35,313 bases of DNA from Oscillospiraceae bacterium (GCA_015069015.1 SVJK01000017.1:1-35313); one strand, 5' to 3'; shown: positions 1 through 8,922, counted from the first letter of the stretch. Numbers and translations: made by a program. The notes: generated by a model not told the origin, from the sequence alone.

Positions 1-1797
1 GCCGAAGAAAAAACCTATACATCTGAGGTCATAATGGAAGCCCAAGAGGGCTATGAATTTGCACGTAAAGGAGACAAAGCCGATGTGACTGTCACCTTCA
101 ACGGGAAAGTTACAGATGTGGTAGCCTTTGATGGTGTAGGCAGACTGTGCGTACGCTTTGAATATGAAAATCTCGGTGTTGCAAAAGAGAAGGTTATGGG
201 CGCAATTATCTATAAAATCAAGGAGCCTGTAATTGGTGAGACACCGTCTTACGAGGCAGAAAATCAGCGTGATGACAACCTGTATGTAATTGATACAAAG
301 CACAGCGGCACTGTAAACGGAATTGTATGGGAAGAAGGCATCAGCGACAACAGCCGTGTTATGAATCCTGAAGATACCTTCAAAGCCGGTGAATATTATC
401 ATGTTACAATATGGGTAAAACCTGCGGAAGGGTATTTGTTCGATAAAGACAGAAACGATGATTTTATGTTGATAGGTGCTATCAACAGTGAATATGCTAT
501 CTGTGGCGGAACTGACGAAAGTGCTTTTGTGGGATATACATTTGATAAACTTGGGGAAGAAGATTCCCGTATAGTTATATCGGAAATTGAAGCAACCTCA
601 AACCACCCTGCAATTTGCTATATGTACGGTGCTTATTACAGCCCCAGGTTTACTATAACAAAAGGCACTCCTGCCACAATTCATTTTACAGACTGGGAAG
701 TAAAATATGGTAATAAGGAATGGGAGAAACTTGCATCAAACAAAAACTTTTCGGGCGGTCTTGCAAGAATATCTGCACAAATAAGAATTGACGGAGAGTC
801 AGCCAAAGAATATGTACTTTCAAATGACACCAAAGTAAAGGTAAACGGCGAGGAATGGACAGTAAGCGGTGTTCGGGTGGAAGACGGATGTTCTTACGGC
901 CATATACAATCGCCGCATATAGTTCCTGCTCCTACAGAAGAGGCACCCACCTTTACCGTGACCTTTGACAGCAAGGGCGGAAGCAAGGTAGAGCCTGTAA
1001 CAGGCCAATATTATGCTTACGGTGTAGCCGAATTTGAAGATCCTGTTCGCAGCGGATATAAATTTGATGGTTGGTATAAAGACGAACAATACAGCGAGAA
1101 GTTTGTTTTTATAAATAATACAAATGATGTAATGGGTGGATATGATAGAGTTTATGAAGATATAACCCTTTATGCAAAGTGGGAGAAAAGTTCCAAAGAA
1201 GAACAGGAAGTTCCAAGTCAGACTGAAAAGCCAACCGAAATAGATGCACCACAGGAAACCGAAAAATCAGCATTTGTTGATGTGGCAAAGGGTGAGTATT
1301 ACTATGATGCAGTTATGTGGGCGGTAGAAAACGGTATTACATCAGGAACAGGTGTGAATACCTTCTCACCCAATAGCATCTGCACGAGAGCACAGGTTGT
1401 TACATTCCTCCACAGAATGATAGCTTCTCCTGAGCCTGCGGCAATTGATATGCCATTTGTTGATGTTACAAAGGATGCATATTATTATAAACCCGTCAAG
1501 TGGGCATTCGGCAGTAAAATAACCGGCGGTACAAGTGACACCACCTTCTCACCTGACGCAAACTGCACCAGAGCACAGGTTGTTACATTCCTGTGGCGCA
1601 CTGCAGGTCAGCCAAAGCCAAGCGGAAAGAATAATCCCTTTACAGATGTTAAAGAAGATAACTACTATTATGATGCTGTGCTTTGGGCAGTTGAAAACAA
1701 AATTACCGGCGGAACAAGCGCTACTACATTCAGTCCCGACAGCAACTGCACAAGGGCGCAGGTTGTTACATTCTTATACAGATTTTTAAATAATTAA
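1..1797 (+). CDS. SLH-domain surface protein, 5' end missing
   Basis: The reading frame is open from the first base, so the protein starts outside the window; the ATG at 34 is only an internal Met. The N-terminal two thirds is not a family I recognise and looks like an extracellular beta-rich region. Around residues 315-397 there is an InlB B-type/Listeria-Bacteroides repeat (FTVTFDSKGGSKV, then SGYKFDGWYKD and ITLYAKW). Three SLH repeats fill about residues 424-598, each with the pattern FxDV..YYYDAVxWA, ITxGT, FSP, CTRAQVVTFL. SLH repeats bind pyruvylated secondary cell-wall polymer, so the protein should sit non-covalently on the outer cell surface. The very regular CTRAQVVTFL motif is common in clostridial surface proteins. 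A terminator follows at 1865. The ligand or role of the N-terminal region cannot be told from the sequence. Confidence 0.9.
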   Translation, partial: AEEKTYTSEVIMEAQEGYEFARKGDKADVTVTFNGKVTDVVAFDGVGRLCVRFEYENLGVAKEKVMGAIIYKIKEPVIGETPSYEAENQRDDNLYVIDTKHSGTVNGIVWEEGISDNSRVMNPEDTFKAGEYYHVTIWVKPAEGYLFDKDRNDDFMLIGAINSEYAICGGTDESAFVGYTFDKLGEEDSRIVISEIEATSNHPAICYMYGAYYSPRFTITKGTPATIHFTDWEVKYGNKEWEKLASNKNFSGGLARISAQIRIDGESAKEYVLSNDTKVKVNGEEWTVSGVRVEDGCSYGHIQSPHIVPAPTEEAPTFTVTFDSKGGSKVEPVTGQYYAYGVAEFEDPVRSGYKFDGWYKDEQYSEKFVFINNTNDVMGGYDRVYEDITLYAKWEKSSKEEQEVPSQTEKPTEIDAPQETEKSAFVDVAKGEYYYDAVMWAVENGITSGTGVNTFSPNSICTRAQVVTFLHRMIASPEPAAIDMPFVDVTKDAYYYKPVKWAFGSKITGGTSDTTFSPDANCTRAQVVTFLWRTAGQPKPSGKNNPFTDVKEDNYYYDAVLWAVENKITGGTSATTFSPDSNCTRAQVVTFLYRFLNN

Positions 1798-1864
1798 AAT
1801 ATAAGTCAAAAATAGGGGATTCAATTGAATCAATCTCTAATCGTTAGATTTATGGTCTAACTCT

Positions 1865-1902
1865 CAGGGGCGGCTCACAAATTTGAACCGCCCTGTTTTT
1901 TG
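1865..1902 (+). terminator. Rho-independent terminator after the SLH gene
   Basis: A GC-rich inverted repeat (CAGGGGCGGCTC / GAACCGCCCTG) is followed by a run of six T. It ends the SLH protein transcript. The rest of the gap up to fumC holds the fumC promoter and nothing else that I can identify. Confidence 0.85.
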
Positions 1903-1991
1903 TCTAACTGATTTTATCAGTAATATAAATATTAATTTGTAAGTTGGTACCCATATAGGTATAAGTGTTTACACAAAATTACTGATAAAAG

Positions 1992-2020
1992 TTGATTTTT
2001 AAAATATTTTGTGTTACTAT
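1992..2020 (+). promoter_or_regulatory. Putative sigma-A promoter for fumC
   Basis: TTGATT at 1992-1997 and TACTAT at 2015-2020, 17 bases apart, about 45 bases upstream of the fumC start. It is weaker than consensus but is the best candidate in the gap. Confidence 0.5.
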
Positions 2021-2065
2021 TCAATATGTAAAAGACTCTAAACACATGATAGAAAGGATAATAAA

Positions 2066-3442
2066 ATGGACTACCGTACAGAACACGATTCAATGGGCGA
2101 GATAAAGGTTCCTTCTGATAAACTCTGGGCAGCACAGACTCAGAGAAGCTATGAAAATTTTGAAATAGGAAAGGGCATTGAAACAATTCCTGCGGAAATA
2201 ATACACGCGTTCGGTGTTCTAAAAAAAGCAGCAGCCATATCAAACAATTTTCTGATTCCCGAAAAAATGACAAACAAAAAACTCGATGCCATCAAACATT
2301 CTTGTGATGAGATTATTGCAGGAAAACTCAATGATCATTTTCCTCTTGTGGTATGGCAGACGGGATCGGGAACACAGTCTAATATGAATGCCAACGAAGT
2401 CATTGCAAACAGAGGAAATCAGATTTTGGGCGAAAAAATATTACATCCAAATGATGATGTTAATATGAGTCAGTCTTCCAATGACACCTTCCCCACAGCC
2501 ATGCATATTGCCGCTGTGCTTGTTTTGGAAGACAAACTTATTCCTGCAATTTGTGAACTCATAGAAACTTTTAAAAGACTTGAAAGAGAAAACGAAGGAA
2601 TTGTAAAAAGCGGAAGAACACATCTTCAGGATGCAACCCCAATCAAATTCAGTCAGGAAATAAGCGGATGGCGTTCAAGTCTTGAAAAAGATGTAGAACT
2701 CATAAAACGTTCAATAGAACCCCTATATGAGCTTGCCCTTGGTGGAACAGCTGTCGGAACAGGACTCAATGCACCGGAGGGATTTGCCGAAGCTGTCGCA
2801 CAGGAAATAGGAAATATTACTCAAAAACCCTTTGTAACTGCGTCAAATAAATTTCATTCACTCACATCAAAGGATGAATTGGTGTTTGCACACGGTGCAA
2901 TAAAAGCTCTTGCTTGCGATATGATGAAGATTGCAAATGACATCCGTTGGCTTGCATCAGGTCCGAGAGATGGGCTCGGTGAGATTTTTATTCCGGAAAA
3001 TGAACCCGGGTCTTCAATTATGCCGGGAAAGGTAAACCCAACACAGTGCGAGGCTGTGACAATGGTTTCCGTTCAGGTGATGGGCAATGATGTTGCAGTT
3101 GGTGTGGCAGCATCACAGGGTAATTTCGAACTTAATGTATTTATGCCTGTGTGTGCATATAATTTTTTGCAATCTGCAAGACTTATGGCAGAAGCAATAC
3201 GCTCATTTAACAAAAACTGTGCAATCGGCATCAAAGCAAATAAAGAAAAAATGCATCACAACCTGCATAACTCTTTAATGCTTGTTACTGCCCTGAATCC
3301 TCACATAGGATACGAAAATGCGGCAAAAACAGTAAAAAAAGCGTATAAAGATAACATATCACTTAAGGAAGCTTGTGTAGAACTCGGATTTTTAACAGCA
3401 GAAAAATTTGACGAAGTATTTCATCCTGAAGAAATGGTTTGA
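2066..3442 (+). CDS. fumC: Fumarate hydratase, class II
   Basis: The 458-residue product reversibly hydrates fumarate to L-malate in the cytoplasm. It belongs to the aspartase/fumarase superfamily. The signature GSSIMPGKVNP lies near residue 315 and carries the catalytic-loop serine. The segments SGTQSNMNANEVIANR, SQSSNDTFPTAMH and GRTHLQDATPI are the other conserved substrate-binding blocks. Length matches class II fumarases (about 460 residues), and nothing is missing. The start at 2066 has an AGAAAGGATAA ribosome site just upstream. Aspartase is the main alternative, but the N-terminus (MDYRTEHDSMGEIKVP) is fumarase-like. The next gene follows after 47 bases with no terminator between, so the two may be co-transcribed. 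In an anaerobe it could serve a reductive or incomplete TCA branch. Confidence 0.95.
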   Translation: MDYRTEHDSMGEIKVPSDKLWAAQTQRSYENFEIGKGIETIPAEIIHAFGVLKKAAAISNNFLIPEKMTNKKLDAIKHSCDEIIAGKLNDHFPLVVWQTGSGTQSNMNANEVIANRGNQILGEKILHPNDDVNMSQSSNDTFPTAMHIAAVLVLEDKLIPAICELIETFKRLERENEGIVKSGRTHLQDATPIKFSQEISGWRSSLEKDVELIKRSIEPLYELALGGTAVGTGLNAPEGFAEAVAQEIGNITQKPFVTASNKFHSLTSKDELVFAHGAIKALACDMMKIANDIRWLASGPRDGLGEIFIPENEPGSSIMPGKVNPTQCEAVTMVSVQVMGNDVAVGVAASQGNFELNVFMPVCAYNFLQSARLMAEAIRSFNKNCAIGIKANKEKMHHNLHNSLMLVTALNPHIGYENAAKTVKKAYKDNISLKEACVELGFLTAEKFDEVFHPEEMV

Positions 3443-3489
3443 AAATCCATAATCTGTAATATACATATTGATTCCGGAAGGTAAATATT

Positions 3490-4356
3490 ATGAACAGCAT
3501 GAAAATAACAGATGTGCGATGTGAAATGGGGGATTCTGCCTTTTTGATTGATGACGGCAAAACCTCTGTATTATATGACACAGGCTTTGGCTTTACGGGG
3601 TATTTTATTGCAGATAACATCAAAAAGGCTCTTGGCAAAAGAAAACTTGACTATATTTTCCTGACCCATTCCCACTATGACCACGCCCTTGGAAGTGCCT
3701 ATATTTTAAGGCGGTTCCCGAATGCAAAGGTTGTTGCAGGAAAATATGCCGCCGAGGTTTTCAAACGTGACGGGGCAAAAAGAACAATGAAAGAACTTGA
3801 CCTTGCTTTTTCAAAAAAGTGCAATGCCAAAGACTATGAATTTCTCGCAGACGAATTGAGGGTTGACATTTTGGTGAGCGAGGGCGATGTTATAAAGGCG
3901 GGAGAGATGAATTTTGAAGTCATTGCCCTTCCCGGTCACACAAAATGCTCCATAGGTTTTTACGAAAAAGAAAGGGGACTTTTTTTGTCAAATGAAACTC
4001 TTGGGGTTTATGACGGAGAAAAACTGATTGTTCCGTCTTTTCTTGTGAGTTATAAAGACACGATAAGTTCCATTGAAAAGGTTGAAAAATTAAAAATAAA
4101 ACAAATTCTTTCTCCTCACTATGGAATTCTGAGTGAGAATCAGACATCATATTTTCTTGAAAATATGAAAGCATCATCTGAGGATGGGGCAAAAGAGATT
4201 CTGTCGCACATAAAAAATGGCAAAAGCGACGAAGAAATTGTGGAGATAATAAAAAAGAGATACTGGAAGGGATACATCAGAAAAATATATCCCGAAGATG
4301 CCGTAACCCTTAACACATCAATAATGATAAACCTTGTAAAAGAAGAACTCAGATAA
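3490..4356 (+). CDS. Metallo-beta-lactamase-fold hydrolase
   Basis: The 288-residue product has the family metal-binding motif THSHYDHALGS near residue 60, a later LPGHTKCSIGF block with the third histidine (around residue 150), and a C-terminal LSPHYG histidine. The three together support an intact binuclear metal site. The spacing resembles glyoxalase II-like and thioesterase-like hydrolases, but the substrate cannot be assigned. There is no signal peptide, so it should be cytoplasmic. It follows fumC by 47 bases and precedes the first T-box leader. It is a different gene from the ACT-linked metallo-beta-lactamase protein at 11427 and lacks that protein's N-terminal domains. Confidence 0.85.
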   Translation: MNSMKITDVRCEMGDSAFLIDDGKTSVLYDTGFGFTGYFIADNIKKALGKRKLDYIFLTHSHYDHALGSAYILRRFPNAKVVAGKYAAEVFKRDGAKRTMKELDLAFSKKCNAKDYEFLADELRVDILVSEGDVIKAGEMNFEVIALPGHTKCSIGFYEKERGLFLSNETLGVYDGEKLIVPSFLVSYKDTISSIEKVEKLKIKQILSPHYGILSENQTSYFLENMKASSEDGAKEILSHIKNGKSDEEIVEIIKKRYWKGYIRKIYPEDAVTLNTSIMINLVKEELR

Positions 4357-4377
4357 GTGTTTTTTTGAAAAAAATAC

Positions 4378-4406
4378 TTGACAAAGCATAATATTTATGA
4401 TAAAAT
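4378..4406 (+). promoter_or_regulatory. Sigma-A promoter of the first T-box operon
   Basis: TTGACA at 4378-4383 and TAAAAT at 4401-4406 with a 17-base spacer. Transcription would start near 4413, just before stem I of the T-box leader. Confidence 0.85.
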
Positions 4407-4412
4407 ACCACT

Positions 4413-4691
4413 TAATTTCAAACGCAAAGATGCGGAATAGTATGCAAAGGACTTGCCTTGAGAGAGATGCCGGAGGGTGCGAGGCATCGGGAGAATTTTG
4501 CAGAACTCACCGCGGAGCGGTTGCTGTGAACATTTAAGTAATGGCAAACGGGAACTCCCGTGACAGAGTTAAGATGTGGTGGCATCTAAAGGGCATCCCA
4601 ATGGGATGAAAAAGAGTGGTACCGCGGAAACGCAAATCTGATTTTAACGTTTTCGTCTCTTTGAATCGACAAGGAGATGGAAACGTTTTTT
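4413..4691 (+). promoter_or_regulatory. T-box leader, leucine specifier
   Basis: A tRNA-sensing transcription attenuator. The T-box core GAGTGGTACCGCGG is at 4614-4627, and its TGGT bulge fits a tRNA with discriminator A, as in tRNA-Leu. Stem I has the usual GAGAGA bulge (about 4460) and a GGGTGCGAG distal loop. The specifier loop is well defined: helices GCGG/CCGC and TGCAAA/TTTGCA flank AATAGTA on the 5' side and GAACTCA on the 3' side. AGTA/GAA is the loop-E pattern, so the codon is CTC at 4506-4508 (Leu). A 14-bp terminator (4646-4691) ends in a T run. Uncharged tRNA-Leu should prevent termination and allow expression of the next two genes. Confidence 0.93.
4646..4691 (+). terminator. Regulated terminator of T-box 1
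   Basis: AACGTTTTCGTCTC pairs with GAGATGGAAACGTT over 14 bp (with G-U pairs) and is followed by six T. It competes with the antiterminator formed by the T-box core just upstream. Confidence 0.88.
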
Positions 4692-4725
4692 GTTTACACT
4701 CCGAATTTTGAAAGGGGATTTTAAA

Positions 4726-6114
4726 ATGAAAAAAATTATGACAACAGACATCACACTCAAAAAACTTTCCGAAAACAGAGAAGTGGCACTATTGTTCAGA
4801 GAAAAAACAGCCATTGCCGCCTGTGCAGATTCCCTTGGTGCAGATGCAGTTGAACTTGCCGGTGTAAAAAACCTCAGAGAGGACACAATTATATACAAAA
4901 CAATTGCTCAGAACATCCGCAGTGCAACTCTTGCAATTCCTGCAGGTTTTACAGATGAAGATGTGAAAAATGCGTGGGAGTGTGTTAAGGATGCAAAAAA
5001 ACCCCGACTTCAGATTGAACTTCCTGTATCAACAGTTCAGATGGAATATACATATCATGTAAAACAGGACGCAATGCTCAAAAAAATAGCAGAACTTACA
5101 AAGACAGCAAAATCCTATTGTGACGACGTGGAATTTTCGGCACTTGATGCAACAAGAGCAGATGAGAGTTTCCTTATTCTTGCCGCAAAAGAGGCTGAAG
5201 CAAACGGTGCTTCTCTTGTGACTATATGCGACGATGCGGGAGTGTCCACACCCGATGCAATTGCTGAACTTGTGGAAAAAGTTAAGAGAGAAGTGAAAAT
5301 CCCTGTATATGTTCAGGGTTGCGACCGCATAAATATGGCAGTTGCATCAGCCTTTGCCGCAATTTCAAAGGGCGCTGACGGAATCAAATGTGCAATGGCG
5401 GGAAAAGACGTTCTTCAGACAGGAGAATTTTCAGATGCCATGAGGGTTTGTGCTTCCCAGATCGGGGCAGAAATCAGTCTCGACACCACCAAAATTCACA
5501 CAAGCATCGATGATATGCTTGCAAGCATAAACCACGAAGAATACGAAAGCGAAAACGCTGTGAGCGAAAAGAAAAAGATATTGCTTGATTCTGCATCTTC
5601 TCTCTCTCAGGTGAAAAATGCCTCTAAGGTTTTGGGGTATGACCTTTCCGATTCGGATATGGGAAATGTATACAAGGTACTTATGCAGGTCTGCGAGAAA
5701 AAGGGTGCTGTGGGCTCAAAGGAATTTGAAGCCCTGATTGCAAGTTCTGCTATGCAGGCTCCCTCAACATATCATTTTGAGACATACACAACAACAAGTT
5801 CCAATGTGTCAAAATCCATGTCTCAGGTAACTCTCAAGTGCAACGGTGAAATAATCTGCGGTGTTGCAAGCGGTGACGGCCCGATTGACTCGGCTTTCCG
5901 TGCCATTGAACAGTGCATAGGTCACCACTACGAACTGGACGATTTTCAGGTTCAGTCCGTAACCGAAGGAAAAGAAGCCCTCGGTTCTGCCCTTGTAAGA
6001 CTTCGCAACAACGGAAAACTCTATTCAGGAAACGGAACTTCCGTTGATATTGTGGGTGCAAGTATCAGAGCGTATATAAATGCACTCAACAAGATTGTAT
6101 TTGAGGAGGCGTAA
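4726..6114 (+). CDS. LeuA-like protein with degenerate active site
   Basis: The 462-residue product is related to 2-isopropylmalate synthase. It has an HMGL-like TIM barrel (about 1-260) and a well-conserved LeuA regulatory domain (about 345-460; VASGDGPIDSAFRAI and SGNGTSVDIVGASIRAYINAL). The barrel keeps DVEFSALDATRADE (134-147), equivalent to the EFSAEDATR block. The N-terminal LRDGEQ signature is replaced by DITLKKLSEN (8-17). The HxH metal motif is replaced by VYVQGCD (194-200). The GERAGN block is replaced by AGKDVLQTG. The usual metal ligands therefore appear lost, and true synthase activity is doubtful. The start at 4726 has an AAAGGGGA ribosome site; an upstream in-frame TTG at 4690 lies in the terminator and is rejected. 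It may be a leucine-binding regulatory protein. It is co-transcribed with the next gene. Confidence 0.8.
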   Translation: MKKIMTTDITLKKLSENREVALLFREKTAIAACADSLGADAVELAGVKNLREDTIIYKTIAQNIRSATLAIPAGFTDEDVKNAWECVKDAKKPRLQIELPVSTVQMEYTYHVKQDAMLKKIAELTKTAKSYCDDVEFSALDATRADESFLILAAKEAEANGASLVTICDDAGVSTPDAIAELVEKVKREVKIPVYVQGCDRINMAVASAFAAISKGADGIKCAMAGKDVLQTGEFSDAMRVCASQIGAEISLDTTKIHTSIDDMLASINHEEYESENAVSEKKKILLDSASSLSQVKNASKVLGYDLSDSDMGNVYKVLMQVCEKKGAVGSKEFEALIASSAMQAPSTYHFETYTTTSSNVSKSMSQVTLKCNGEIICGVASGDGPIDSAFRAIEQCIGHHYELDDFQVQSVTEGKEALGSALVRLRNNGKLYSGNGTSVDIVGASIRAYINALNKIVFEEA

Positions 6115-6115
6115 T

Positions 6116-8575
6116 ATGAAAATAGTATTCTCAAGCCGTAACGTGAGCCGTCCCTCCTTTCTTGATACCTGCCGTATTGCCTTTGATTATGGTTTTGAAG
6201 GCTTTGAAATATATGATGCAATAAAGGAAAGAAGTTCTCATCATGACAGCATATTAAGACGTGACCGCATTGCAGATGCAAAGAGAAAACTTGTCAACAG
6301 GAATCTTTCTGTTTCCGCTCTGCGTATGCCTGACAGTCTTGAAAACGAAAACACAACCTCAGACCTTGTACAAAAATATGTGGATATGGCATCAATGGCA
6401 GGAATAGAAAATGTTATTGTCCGCATTGACACTCATACCCCCTATGACGTTTTAGACGAAAAACTTGCCGATGCAATTAAAAAGGCGGAAAACTCTGATG
6501 TGAGCATTTTGTTTGAAACTGTGGGATACCTTGCCCACACGGAAAATGTCATTGACATAATCAATCATTTTTCGTCTGCTGCAATTGGTGCTTCATGGAA
6601 TGTGAGAGGCACATATTTTGATGCAAAAGAAACATCTGAGACAACCATCAAAAATCTTGGTGCCTATATTAAATATGTCCGCCTGGGAGATATGAAATAT
6701 GGAAAAACCGTTTTAATCGGAGAGGGAGAACTCGATGTTGCAAAATTAATTGCCGCTCTTTCTTCCCTTAACTATGAAGGATATATCTGTGCATCATGGA
6801 ATGAAGAAATCAACGATGCAGACATTGTTCTGACTCACTTTGCAAACTATATTTCAAAACTTAACCGTGAGAAAAAGACCTTTGACAAAGCATACTATAA
6901 TAGAGACAAGACAGGCACATTTGTGTGGAAAAAATATGATGTTATTGATGCCACTTTCTCTGATGTTTTAGACACTATGGTGGAAAAATATCCCGACCAG
7001 TATGCCTTTAAATATCCCACCCTTGACTATACAAGAACCTATGAACAGTTCAGACGCGATGTTGACGAATGTGCCGCAGCCCTCATCTCTTTGGGCGTAA
7101 AATCCGGCGATCACGTTGCAGTTTGGGCAACAAACGTTCCCCAGTGGTTTATAACTTTCTGGGCAACAACAAAAATCGGTGCGGTTCTTGTTACCGTTAA
7201 CACAGCCTACAAAATTCACGAAATCGAATATCTTTTGAAACAGTCTGACACTCATACCCTTGTTATGATTGAGTACTGCAAAGACATCAACTACAAGGAA
7301 ATCATAGAACAACTCTGCCCCGAACTCAAAAACTTAGAGCCGGGGAAACCCCTTTATTCAAAAAATCTTCCGTTCCTCAGAAATGTTATTACTGTAGGTT
7401 TTTCTATGGGCGGATGTCTCACATGGGAGCAGATGCTTTCCCGTTCTTCCCTTGTTCCCCGTGAAGAGGTGAGAAGAAGAGCATCCCTTGTTAAACCCGA
7501 CGACGTTTGTAATATGCAATACACCTCGGGAACAACAGGTTTTCCCAAAGGTGTTATGCTCACCCACAGAAACATTGTCAACAACGGCAAAACCATCGGT
7601 GACAGAATGGATTTGTCAACTGCAGACCGCATGATGATTCAGGTTCCCATGTTCCATTGTTTCGGAATGGTGCTTTCAATGACATCAATGATGACTCACG
7701 GCGGAACTCTTTGCCCGATTCCCTATTTTTCACCAAAATCATCCCTTGCCTGCGTAAATGACGAACACATAACCTGTTTTAACGGTGTTCCCACAATGTT
7801 TATTGCAATGTTCAATCATCCCGATTTTGCAAAAACCGATTTTTCATATATGAGAACAGGCATTATGGCAGGTGCAAACTGCCCTGCAGATTTAATGCGA
7901 AGAGCATCTGTTGAAATGAATATGCGTGAAATCATCTCTGTCTACGGTCAGACCGAGGCATCCCCCGGTTGTACCATGGGCGAAGTCAACGAAGACCTTG
8001 ACCACAGGGTTGAGACTGTTGGAAGTGCATTCCCCGGTGTTGAATGTAAAATCATCGATCCCGAAACAGGCGAAGAACTTCCCGACGGCGAAAGCGGCGA
8101 ATTTGTTGCAAGAGGCTTTAACATTATGAAAGGCTACTATAAAATGCCCGAAGCAACATCTCAGGCAATTGACTCTGACGGATGGCTTCATTCAGGTGAC
8201 ATCTGCATGAGAACACCTGACGGATATTACAAAGTTACCGGAAGATTAAAAGATATGATTATCCGAGGGGGCGAAAACCTCTATCCAAGAGAAATTGAGG
8301 AATTCTATCTGACAAATCCGAAGGTAAGAGACGTTCAGATTGTGGGCGTTCCCGACGAAAGATATGGGGAAGAGTGCTGCGCATGGATAATTCTTCACAA
8401 AGGTGAAACCGCAGATGAAAATGAAATGAAAGAATTCGGTAATGCATCCATTGCAAGACATAAAGTGCCGAGATATTTTATGTTTGTTGATGAATTCCCC
8501 ATGAATGCGGCAGGAAAGATTCTAAAATATAAAATGAGGGATATTTCTGCAGAAAAACTCGGTCTAAAAAAATAA
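6116..8575 (+). CDS. TIM-barrel (epimerase-like) / acyl-CoA ligase fusion
   Basis: An 819-residue fusion. Residues 1-250 form a sugar-phosphate isomerase/epimerase-like TIM barrel (AP endonuclease 2 superfamily). Residues 275-815 form an AMP-dependent acyl-CoA synthetase with intact motifs: ATP loop YTSGTTGFPKG (469-479), VYGQTEASPG (609-618), GWLHSGD (689-695), GRLKDMIIRGGENLYP (709-724) and the C-terminal catalytic Lys801 in AAGKILK. The ligase should activate a carboxylic acid to its CoA thioester. In the barrel only Glu134 of the usual metal ligands is evident: the WD, VHxKD and lEW positions read WN (161-162), VRLGD (188-192) and ASW (226-228). The start at 6116 lies one base after the LeuA-like stop, with GAGGAGG upstream, so the two genes are coupled. 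The substrate is unknown; the leucine T-box suggests a leucine-related acid such as isovalerate. Confidence 0.85.
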   Translation: MKIVFSSRNVSRPSFLDTCRIAFDYGFEGFEIYDAIKERSSHHDSILRRDRIADAKRKLVNRNLSVSALRMPDSLENENTTSDLVQKYVDMASMAGIENVIVRIDTHTPYDVLDEKLADAIKKAENSDVSILFETVGYLAHTENVIDIINHFSSAAIGASWNVRGTYFDAKETSETTIKNLGAYIKYVRLGDMKYGKTVLIGEGELDVAKLIAALSSLNYEGYICASWNEEINDADIVLTHFANYISKLNREKKTFDKAYYNRDKTGTFVWKKYDVIDATFSDVLDTMVEKYPDQYAFKYPTLDYTRTYEQFRRDVDECAAALISLGVKSGDHVAVWATNVPQWFITFWATTKIGAVLVTVNTAYKIHEIEYLLKQSDTHTLVMIEYCKDINYKEIIEQLCPELKNLEPGKPLYSKNLPFLRNVITVGFSMGGCLTWEQMLSRSSLVPREEVRRRASLVKPDDVCNMQYTSGTTGFPKGVMLTHRNIVNNGKTIGDRMDLSTADRMMIQVPMFHCFGMVLSMTSMMTHGGTLCPIPYFSPKSSLACVNDEHITCFNGVPTMFIAMFNHPDFAKTDFSYMRTGIMAGANCPADLMRRASVEMNMREIISVYGQTEASPGCTMGEVNEDLDHRVETVGSAFPGVECKIIDPETGEELPDGESGEFVARGFNIMKGYYKMPEATSQAIDSDGWLHSGDICMRTPDGYYKVTGRLKDMIIRGGENLYPREIEEFYLTNPKVRDVQIVGVPDERYGEECCAWIILHKGETADENEMKEFGNASIARHKVPRYFMFVDEFPMNAAGKILKYKMRDISAEKLGLKK

Positions 8576-8599
8576 TCCGAAAAAATTTTAAAAAAAGTC

Positions 8600-8628
8600 T
8601 TGACAAACTCTTTTTTGGAGAGTATAAT
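8600..8628 (+). promoter_or_regulatory. Sigma-A promoter of the second T-box transcript
   Basis: Perfect consensus hexamers TTGACA (8600-8605) and TATAAT (8623-8628) with a 17-base spacer, placed directly before the second T-box leader. Confidence 0.88.
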
Positions 8629-8635
8629 ACATTTT

Positions 8636-8922
8636 AAATTTGAATATCACAAACAACGACTGTGACGAGGACGGTCGGATTGTGAAGCCTTGAGAGAGTT
8701 GCCGGGTGGTGCGAGGCAATGGCAGAACTTTCCAATGACCTATCACCTCCGAGTCGGAGGACCGAAAGGCAGATGCCAAGTAGACTCCTTCCGTATTGCT
8801 GCGTAAAGGCAAAGGGCTTGATGGAGCCCGGTAAGTGACGGAATTTTTAAAATTTCGTAATTTGAGTGGTACCGCGGGTTATAATAACTCGTCTCAAAGT
8901 TCTCTTTGAGACGGGTTTTTTG
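8636..8922 (+). promoter_or_regulatory. T-box leader, probable isoleucine specifier
   Basis: The core GAGTGGTACCGCGG is at 8864-8877, again with TGGT for an A-discriminator tRNA. Stem I has GAGAGAG (about 8691) and GGTGGTGCGAG. The specifier loop lies between a GAGG/CCTC lower helix and an ATTG/CAAT upper helix; its 3' strand is GACCTATCA. Counting from the conserved A before the lower helix gives ATC at 8742-8744 (Ile). Counting from the upper helix gives CTA (Leu), so the assignment is not certain. A CCTCCGA/TCGGAGG hairpin follows. The terminator at 8886-8922 ends the leader. It controls the XRE-cupin-ligase gene. Confidence 0.9.
8886..8922 (+). terminator. Regulated terminator of T-box 2
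   Basis: A 14-bp stem (AACTCGTCTCAAAG with CTTTGAGACGGGTT, one G-U pair) with a TTCT loop and a T-rich tail. Confidence 0.88.

Noticed and set aside
4726-6114. Ordinary leuA gene
   Set aside because: The leucine T-box and regulatory domain invite this call, but the LRDGEQ, HxH and GERAGN motifs needed for synthase activity are missing.
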